DNA from: Nitrospira sp.
Lineage (GTDB): Bacteria; Nitrospirota; Nitrospiria; Nitrospirales; Nitrospiraceae
Direction: 5' to 3'
DNA: 64,000 nt
Assembly: GCA_016873495.1 (NCBI GenBank)
Contig: VGXC01000004.1
Location: 41,524-105,523 of the forward strand
Within the stretch, counting starts at the first letter, position 1. Each line of letters starts with the position of its first letter. The position numbers and the translations under genes are program-made. This document shows positions 58,713-64,000 of the stretch, piece by piece. The notes beneath the pieces are model-generated. The model did not search any database. It was not told where the DNA came from and saw only the letters and a program-made list of their open reading frames with translations.

Positions 58713-60461
58713 CTAGATAATCGGGCCGATCAGCCGCTCTTCCGCCGGCCGGCCTTTGCGGAACGAGGAAATTCCCACCACCTGTTCCGGGTGGTGGTCC
58801 AGGAGCTTGAGCCACTCCTCCGCCGCGTCATCCGGCGGGAGCATCTCTCCTTCGCGGAATTCGGCGTTGATCGAGGTCAGCAGATCGTCTTCGGTCAATC
58901 CGGCGTCGCTCCCGGAAGTGCCGATCACTCTCTCGATGGCCTGCTCCTTCGCCCGCTGGACGATGCCGGCCAGAATGGCACCGCTGACCAGATCGGCCCG
59001 GTAGAGCACCTTATTCTGGCCGCTACGGAGCCGCACGGACAGGAGCCGGTTCTGATCGGTCTTGCTGAAGATGGCCTCCACCGCTTGCGTCACCAAAGCC
59101 TGGCAGGTAGCCTCCTGGCTGCCGCCGTGCGAAGCCAGCAGCGACCGATCTAGCGGCAAGTCGCCGGTGAGATAGACCTTCAGGATGTCCGCCGCTTCCT
59201 CCCGACCGGGCCGGCTCACCTTGATCTTGCGGTCGATCCGTCCCGGCCGCAGGACCGCCGGGTCGATCAAGTCCGGCCGGTTGGAGGCCAGGATGATCAC
59301 CACGTCGCGCAACGATTCGATGCCGTCCATTTCCGAGCAGAACATCGGCACGAGCGTGTTATTGATGTTGAAGGAGCGCATGGCCCGGCGGGTGCCCAGG
59401 ATGGACTCGGCCTCGTCGATGAAGATAAAGGGGAGCAAGCCGGCCTTGCGGCGCGCGCGGGCCTGGGCGAACAGATCGCGGACGATCCGTTCCGATTCGC
59501 CCAGCCACATGTTGAGAATCTCCGGGCCTTTGACGTGGAGAAAGGCGCCGCCCGTGACCTTGGGCCTGTCTGGTGAAGCCTGGGCCTCTTGGGAATCACC
59601 CACGAGCTTGGACAAGCTGGCCGCTGCCGCCTGGCCGATCAGCGTCTTGCCGCAGCCGGGGGGTCCGTACAGGAGGAAGCCCTTGGGCTGGGTGAACTTG
59701 AACTGCTCGAAGGTCTTGCCGTGGAGCAGGGGATATTCGATGGCTTTGCGGATCGCCTCGATCGCGGCCTTCTGCCCGCCGATCTGCTCCCAGGTGACGG
59801 TCGGCACTTCGTCCAGCAGGTGGCGGTCGGCTTGCTTGTCCTCCAAGCGCTCGACGGCGATGCGGTGGCTCGGGTCGATCCGCACCTCGTCGCCTGCCTT
59901 GAGCTCCACCCCGACCAGATCGCTCCCCCGCTGGAGGATCAAAGCCTGGCGGCCCGGTTCCTGCTCGAATCGGATGCGCCCATCCGGCAAGGTATCCGAA
60001 ACCTTCAGGACCGGGCCGTTACGGTCGTAGCCGAGCGTCTTGATCAGGGCATAGGCTTCGTTCACCAGGATTTGCGTGCCGATCTTGAGGTCGGTCGGCG
60101 CCACGCGCGGGTCTACGTTCGTATAGTACTCGGCCCCGCCCACGACGATGCGGGCCAGGCCTTCCGCGGGCAGTTCCAACAAGGTGCCGATCCGGTTGGC
60201 CGGCGCAGTCAGCTTGCCCACCACCTCGCTCAGCTTCTTGAATTCCGCCTCCCGCTGCTGGTGGGCCGCCCCTTCCTGCAGGATCAGATGACGCAGTTTG
60301 TAGAGGATCTTCTGCCGCGGATCGTCGTCCGGCAGGGAGGCCAAACAGTCGTCGATCAAGACCAGGGGGTCGTTCGGCGAGGATGAGCCCTGTCCCATGG
60401 TCTGTTCTTTCCCCCCGGCCTTCTTTTTATCTCGCTCGTTCGGGTCTCGATGGTCGCTCAT
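58713..60461 (-). CDS. arc: Proteasome-associated ATPase ARC (Mpa)
   Basis: A 582-residue AAA unfoldase. Order: N-terminal disordered part, a coiled coil at about 45-80 that binds UBact, two OB domains (about 85-210), then the AAA domain with Walker A GPPGCGKT near 264, Walker B FIFIDEAES near 344, the sensor block 'VVIILASNRPDLIDPAVLRPGRIDRKIKV' with Arg fingers. Length is near M. tuberculosis Mpa. The C-terminus ends 'RKGRPAEERLIGPII', lacking the terminal Tyr-Leu motif that docks Mpa to the 20S gate. It is the first gene of the leftward operon; a TAGCAT -10-like element is upstream. Confidence 0.9.
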   Translation of the reverse strand: MSDHRDPNERDKKKAGGKEQTMGQGSSSPNDPLVLIDDCLASLPDDDPRQKILYKLRHLILQEGAAHQQREAEFKKLSEVVGKLTAPANRIGTLLELPAEGLARIVVGGAEYYTNVDPRVAPTDLKIGTQILVNEAYALIKTLGYDRNGPVLKVSDTLPDGRIRFEQEPGRQALILQRGSDLVGVELKAGDEVRIDPSHRIAVERLEDKQADRHLLDEVPTVTWEQIGGQKAAIEAIRKAIEYPLLHGKTFEQFKFTQPKGFLLYGPPGCGKTLIGQAAAASLSKLVGDSQEAQASPDRPKVTGGAFLHVKGPEILNMWLGESERIVRDLFAQARARRKAGLLPFIFIDEAESILGTRRAMRSFNINNTLVPMFCSEMDGIESLRDVVIILASNRPDLIDPAVLRPGRIDRKIKVSRPGREEAADILKVYLTGDLPLDRSLLASHGGSQEATCQALVTQAVEAIFSKTDQNRLLSVRLRSGQNKVLYRADLVSGAILAGIVQRAKEQAIERVIGTSGSDAGLTEDDLLTSINAEFREGEMLPPDDAAEEWLKLLDHHPEQVVGISSFRKGRPAEERLIGPII

Positions 60462-60567
60462 GGTTCCTCCGCCGGATCAACCAGCCGGCCGTGATGACTC
60501 GTCGGTCATGCTACCACACTTTTCTTCGCAAGTGCCTGCGGGTCAACGATCCAAGTTTCACCGTCCG

Positions 60568-61743
60568 TTACACAGTCTGGCCTGCCGCGAAACCTGACGC
60601 CCAGGCCCACTGAAAATTGTACCCGCCGAGCTGTCCGGTCACGTCCACGACTTCCCCGATGAAATAGAGCCCTGGGACTTGCTTGGCTTCCATGGTCTTG
60701 GATGACAGTTCATCCGTGTCCACCCCGCCCCTGGTGACCTCGGCCTTCTTGAACCCTTCGGTGCCGCTCGGCGTGACGATCCACCGGTGAAGCCGTTGGG
60801 CGAAGGAGGCCAGGTCCTTGTCAGCCAGTTGCACGAGGGGTTTTGACGGCAGGTACAGGTCGCAACATTTATCGGCCAGCCGTTTGGGCAGGCGTGATGC
60901 CAACAACGTCTTCAACTCGGCCTTCTCGCCCAGGCGTTTGGCCTCCAGGAGCCAGGTGGTCAGATCGAAGTCCGGCGACAAGTTGAGGGTAAGCGAATCG
61001 CCCTGGCTCCAATAGAGGGAGGCCTGGAGCATCGCCGGCCCGCTCAGGCCTCGGTGCGTGAACAGGATATTTTCACGGAACGAGTGGCTGTGGCAGGTGA
61101 CAACCGTCTCGACTGAGACGCCCGCCAGATCGCCGAACGACCGGAGATCGGATTCGTTCCAGGTGAGTCCGACCAGGGCCGGTTCCGGCTCGACAATGGC
61201 CAGCCCGAATTGCCTGGCAATCCCATAGCCAAAATCGGTGGCGCCTGTGTCAGGCACAGAGGGGCCTCCGGTGGCGATCACCAACGACTCGCAAGAGAAC
61301 TGGCCCCGGGACGTGTCCAGGAGAAACCGATCGGGTATCGTGACGGCGTGCACCAGGCAGTCGAGCTGGAACGTCACGCCGGCCTTCTCGCAATCCTGGA
61401 CCAGCATGGCCACGATGTCCCGGGCGGAGCGGTCGCAAAACAACTGCCCCAGCTTCTTCTCGTGAAAGGGAATGCCGTGGTCCTTCACCATCTGCACGAA
61501 ATCCTCCGGTCTGAAACGGGCCAGGGCCGATATGCAGAAGTGGGGGTTCCGCGAAACGAAATTGGCCGGGTTTGTATGGAGATTGGTGAAGTTGCAGCGG
61601 CCGCCGCCGGAAATTAGGATCTTTTTGCCGATCTTCGACGCCTGGTCGAGCGCGAGCACCCGTCGGCCCCTTGCGGCTGCTTGCAAGGCGCACATGAGGC
61701 CGGCTCCGCCGGCCCCGATCACAATGACATCGTACGGGGACAT
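60568..61743 (-). CDS. HI0933/YhiN-family flavoprotein
   Basis: A 391-residue flavoprotein. FAD binding: 'VIVIGAGGAGLMCALQAAARGRRVLALDQASKIGKKILISGGGRCNFTNLH', and at the end 'PGLYFIGEVVDVTGQLGGYNFQWAWASGFAAGQ'. This is the BaiN/YhiN type NAD(P)/FAD-dependent oxidoreductase whose substrate is unknown in most bacteria. Its length is normal. The gene starts about 107 bases from the ARC start, on the same strand, and may read into the proteasome operon. Confidence 0.88.
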   Translation of the reverse strand: MSPYDVIVIGAGGAGLMCALQAAARGRRVLALDQASKIGKKILISGGGRCNFTNLHTNPANFVSRNPHFCISALARFRPEDFVQMVKDHGIPFHEKKLGQLFCDRSARDIVAMLVQDCEKAGVTFQLDCLVHAVTIPDRFLLDTSRGQFSCESLVIATGGPSVPDTGATDFGYGIARQFGLAIVEPEPALVGLTWNESDLRSFGDLAGVSVETVVTCHSHSFRENILFTHRGLSGPAMLQASLYWSQGDSLTLNLSPDFDLTTWLLEAKRLGEKAELKTLLASRLPKRLADKCCDLYLPSKPLVQLADKDLASFAQRLHRWIVTPSGTEGFKKAEVTRGGVDTDELSSKTMEAKQVPGLYFIGEVVDVTGQLGGYNFQWAWASGFAAGQTV

Positions 61744-61946
61744 GGGGGCAAGAATGGCTGAGGCGGGTCAGGAAAGCAACGGGGCCAGACTTGCCGCCTC
61801 CTGCGCTCTTTATGGCAGTCCACCGCCCGGTTCACAATCTCTTGCGGGAACTTTTTGCCGATTTCCCGCTGAAATGAAGCCCTCGCTCAAGCTTCCCCCA
61901 CCCTCCGACCGATAGGGTTAGCAGAGGCGGATGAGGAGCCGATGCG

Positions 61947-62198
61947 ATGATCACGAACACGTTCAAGCGCCCGCGCCCCCTCACTCATGATGAGCTGAAG
62001 GCGGCGGAGGCGGCATTTCAAGGGCAGCCGTTCAACGTGGATTGGTCCCAGTCGGCCCGTGCGATCTATGACGGCCTTGCGGCGGCCCTCCGGAAACGGC
62101 AGGACGATCAGCCGGCTTTTCCATTGTTGGAGTATCGGCCGGCTCGGGACTGGGAAGGCAGTCTGGACGAATGCATGGTGTCGCAGGAGGGCGACTAA
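61947..62198 (+). CDS. Hypothetical 83-residue protein
   Basis: A small soluble protein: 'KRPRPLTHDELKAAEAAFQGQPFNVDWSQSARAIYDGLAAALRKRQ' contains two helices, followed by a loop rich in Pro and Trp ('FPLLEYRPARDWEGSLDE'). No membrane segment or Cys motif. I recognise no family. It precedes the Lon-like gene by 85 bases and may be in the same transcript. Confidence 0.5.
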   Translation: MITNTFKRPRPLTHDELKAAEAAFQGQPFNVDWSQSARAIYDGLAAALRKRQDDQPAFPLLEYRPARDWEGSLDECMVSQEGD

Positions 62199-62282
62199 CA
62201 TGGGGTAAGGCTGCTGCCAGAGGATGCGGGAGCCGCAACGCGGCCTAGCCGTGCGCGCGGGTCGCGGGTCACGGTCCAAGGG

Positions 62283-62930
62283 TTGGCGCTGGCCTCGAGC
62301 CTGGCGCTGGCCGCCATCGTGATTCAGGCGCCGCTGGCCCAGGCGTTCAGCGGGCAGCGGGAGCAACTCATCCCCATTCTCGGCGTGACGATGGAGTCGC
62401 ACCCCATCGGCACCGTGGCGAACCTGATCCTGGCCTTCGACGAGCGGCTGGACCGGACCGGATTGGCCGTCCACTTCAGAACCTCGCCCGGTCGTTTCTC
62501 CCGCATGGCCCAGACCGCCGTGGAGCAGGCGATCCGGCGGGCGGCGAAGGCCGCGGACCTCTCCACCGACTCCTGGGATGTCACCCTGTCCGTGCCGTAT
62601 GCCGGCGTCACCATATACGGCGACAGCCTGTCCGCCATGGTGGCACTGGCCGTCATGGCCCTGGCCAAGGGCGAGTTCATTCCCTCCGATCGGGTCATGA
62701 CCGGCGGCGTGACGCCGGACGGGCACATTGCGCCGGTGGGCGCCGTGCCGCTGAAAGTGATCGCGGCCGGCGATGCGCACATGCACCGCGTGCTGGTGCC
62801 GGACGAAATGGACGAGGCCGACAGCGACTGGCTCACGCCTTTCCTCGTGCAAGTCTCCCCGGTCGGCTCGATCAGCCAGGCCTATGAGGCGCTGACCGAT
62901 CATCCCCTGCTGCCCCTAGTCGGCTACTGA
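62283..62930 (+). CDS. Secreted protein with a Lon-protease-like (S16) domain
   Basis: A 215-residue protein. The first 20 residues (MALASSLALAAIVIQAPLAQAF) form a hydrophobic export or anchor segment. The rest resembles the Lon proteolytic domain: 'YGDSLSAMVALAVMALAKGEF' matches the Ser-nucleophile block, and 'MTGGVTPDGHIAPVGAVPLKVIAAGDAHMHRVLVPDEM' matches the 'G.I.PVGG...K..AA' block with catalytic Lys. There is no AAA part. The start is uncertain: TTG at 62283 is the first in-frame candidate, and a basic segment lies in frame upstream without a start. The last codon and stop come from the element at 62924. Confidence 0.65.
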   Translation: MALASSLALAAIVIQAPLAQAFSGQREQLIPILGVTMESHPIGTVANLILAFDERLDRTGLAVHFRTSPGRFSRMAQTAVEQAIRRAAKAADLSTDSWDVTLSVPYAGVTIYGDSLSAMVALAVMALAKGEFIPSDRVMTGGVTPDGHIAPVGAVPLKVIAAGDAHMHRVLVPDEMDEADSDWLTPFLVQVSPVGSISQAYEALTDHPLLPLVGY

Positions 62931-63086
62931 AAAAGACCCCCCAACGTTGTTCTCAGTCGCTCGAACCCGTCAACGTACTATTTCAGTGCTCCTCAGGGGC
63001 CTCGCTCCTTTCGGTCGCGCTATGGGAAACGGGCGCGTCTTGACGCGACCAGGGCGGGTGGGTGAGAAAGTGGCCTTTTTGAGTAG
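62924..63086. repeat. MITE-like element (family A, copy 3)
   Basis: Ends CTACTGAAAAAGACC on the left and GGCCTTTTTGAGTAG on the right (13 of 15 bases inverted). Left end has the stop of the Lon-like gene (TAC TGA at 62925-62930). The body differs from copies 1 and 2, but its right half (GGGCGGGTGGGTGAGAA) agrees with copy 4. It lies between two plus-strand genes. Confidence 0.8.
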
Positions 63087-63222
63087 CCTGAAGATCGTTA
63101 TGATCAGTGGAGGGTTTGGTAGCGTCTTAATTCCCGAGAGGGATGCGGGATAGCGTGGTGAAAGTATGCAACGCACTCCCTCTTGACTCGTCACGGTCGA
63201 GAATGGGAGGCTCTAGCCTCCT

Positions 63223-63876
63223 ATGGCCATGCGCGTCACATTCTGGGGCGTTCGCGGCTCGCTCCCCTCGCCTACCGCGCCGCAAGCTCTAACCACGAGA
63301 ACGCGCGACCTGCTCCAAGCCTTCTTCGCCGCCGGGCATCGGGGGGCTGCCGACATTGATCGGTTCCTCGGCGCGCTGCCTCCGCACCAGGTCGGCGGGT
63401 ATGGAGGCAATACCCTCTGCCTCGAAGTGCAGACCGAGACGCAACAAGTTATCATCGACGCGGGCAGCGGGCTTCGGCTTCTGGGCTACGACCTACTGAA
63501 GGGCCCCTGTGGCCGGGGCCAGGGCGAAGTCCATCTCCTGTTCACCCACTTCCACTGGGACCACCTGATCGGGTTGCCGTTTTTTTCGCCCCTCTTTATC
63601 CCGGGCAATCAGATCCACCTGTATGCCGTCGAGCCGGATCTCCCCGAGGTTCTCCGCACACTCTTCCGCAAGCCGAATTTTCCCGTACCGCTTGAACGAA
63701 TCGGAGCCACATTGGCGTATCACCGGTTGCCGCCGAGGCAGCCGGCTCAGATTGGGGACCTGACGGTCACGCCCTACCGGCTGGACCATCCGGACCCCTG
63801 CTGGGGCTACCGGTTCGAGCATCAAGGCAAGGTCTTTTCTCACTGTGCGGATACCGAGTGTACGCGCATGAGCTGA
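63223..63876 (+). CDS. Metallo-beta-lactamase-fold hydrolase, 3'-truncated by an insertion sequence
   Basis: A 217-residue fragment of an MBL-fold hydrolase, of the phosphodiesterase-like/RNase Z-related type. 'RVTFWGVRGSLPSPT', 'GGYGGNTLCLEVQTE', the metal motif 'LLFTHFHWDHLIGLPFF' (HxHxDH) and 'HCADTEC' are visible. Family members continue for another 80 or so residues with further His ligands, so this product lacks the C-terminal part. The frame ends at a TGA right where the transposase leader begins. It was probably functional before the insertion. Confidence 0.75.
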   Translation: MAMRVTFWGVRGSLPSPTAPQALTTRTRDLLQAFFAAGHRGAADIDRFLGALPPHQVGGYGGNTLCLEVQTETQQVIIDAGSGLRLLGYDLLKGPCGRGQGEVHLLFTHFHWDHLIGLPFFSPLFIPGNQIHLYAVEPDLPEVLRTLFRKPNFPVPLERIGATLAYHRLPPRQPAQIGDLTVTPYRLDHPDPCWGYRFEHQGKVFSHCADTECTRMS

Positions 63877-64000
63877 CGTCTCCCCGGAAAACGACGGCAA
63901 CTCAAAACTAGAGTAGACTGACGGCTTCGACGGTCCTGTGCGAAAGGAGGGACCCATGAAGCGGTCGAAATTCTCCGAGGAGCAGATCGTCTATGTGATC
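63877..64000 (+). mobile_element. Left end of an IS3-type insertion sequence
   Basis: Starts at about 63875 with TGACGTCTCCCCGGAAAACG, likely the left inverted repeat, and continues with a leader and the transposase OrfA start. It lies directly against the truncated MBL gene. The right end is beyond the window, so target duplication cannot be checked. Confidence 0.75.
63956..64000 (+). CDS. IS3-family transposase OrfA, 5' end
   Basis: Fifteen codons, MKRSKFSEEQIVYVI, with GAAAGGAGG upstream. The K-R-S-K-F-S/T-E-E-Q-I start is typical of OrfA of the IS3 family, which carries a helix-turn-helix that binds the element ends. The rest is outside the window. Confidence 0.78.
   Translation, partial: MKRSKFSEEQIVYVI

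Overview
The window reads as a chromosomal segment of a GC-rich bacterium, most likely a Nitrospira-type member of the Nitrospirota. This is an inference from gene content, not from a marker gene. The strongest clue is a proteasome locus whose ubiquitin-like tag is of the UBact type, ending in Gly-Glu and known from Nitrospirota and a few other phyla. The Gram-negative envelope genes (lipoproteins, an outer-membrane barrel), c-type cytochromes, MEKHLA and SelO proteins and families of small dispersed repeats agree with it. No rRNA, tRNA or CRISPR array was seen.

Layout. 1-2.6 kb (minus): ATP-grasp, alpha-E and the start of a proteasome-type N-terminal-nucleophile protease, an Anbu-like operon. 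2.8-8.9 kb (minus): a periplasmic haem protein, two small envelope proteins, a lone receiver and a NarL-type two-component pair. 9.2-13.5 kb: RluA pseudouridine synthase, small proteins, an AsmA-like gene remnant and an MFS exporter. 13.6-20.6 kb: malic enzyme, acetolactate synthase, cytochrome bd (cydAB, minus strand) and acetolactate decarboxylase, a coherent malate-to-acetoin and low-oxygen respiration block. 20.6-25.9 kb: EttA, a phosphatase, a nuclease-like lipoprotein lacking key residues, and an aminotransferase. 25.9-27.4 kb: a decayed gene, an AT-rich patch with two unknown genes, and a nested palindrome. 27.4-29.7 kb: an esterase and envelope proteins. 29.7-31.9 kb (minus): leuCD. 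32-39.9 kb: CBS and MEKHLA proteins, a di-haem peroxidase, SelO and an FAD disulfide oxidoreductase. 40-50 kb: TPR proteins, a methyltransferase, a 1023-residue unknown membrane protein, PilZ, two-gene overlaps ending in exonuclease III, and a TPR/2-oxoglutarate oxygenase fusion. 50-53 kb (minus): a PLP dehydratase, two zinc-ribbon proteins and a cation efflux protein. 53.3-60.5 kb (minus): the complete proteasome locus ARC-Dop-UBact-[GIY-YIG]-PrcB-PrcA-PafA. 60.5-64 kb: a flavoprotein, a Lon-protease-like secreted protein, and a metallo-beta-lactamase-fold gene cut short by an insertion sequence at the window edge.

How the genes work together. In the proteasome locus PafA should ligate UBact to substrate lysines, Dop should remove it, ARC should unfold tagged proteins and PrcA/PrcB should degrade them. 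Dop and UBact overlap by four bases and ARC and Dop are two bases apart, so they look translationally coupled. The locus carries two mobile-looking insertions: a GIY-YIG endonuclease gene bracketed by inverted repeats, and a short element with terminal inverted repeats between prcB and prcA. A second, unrelated proteasome-type system lies at the other end of the window.

The short elements with terminal inverted repeats occur four times (39.9, 50.1, 55.6 and 62.9 kb). They sit exactly at the 3' ends of genes, and twice the element itself supplies the stop codon.
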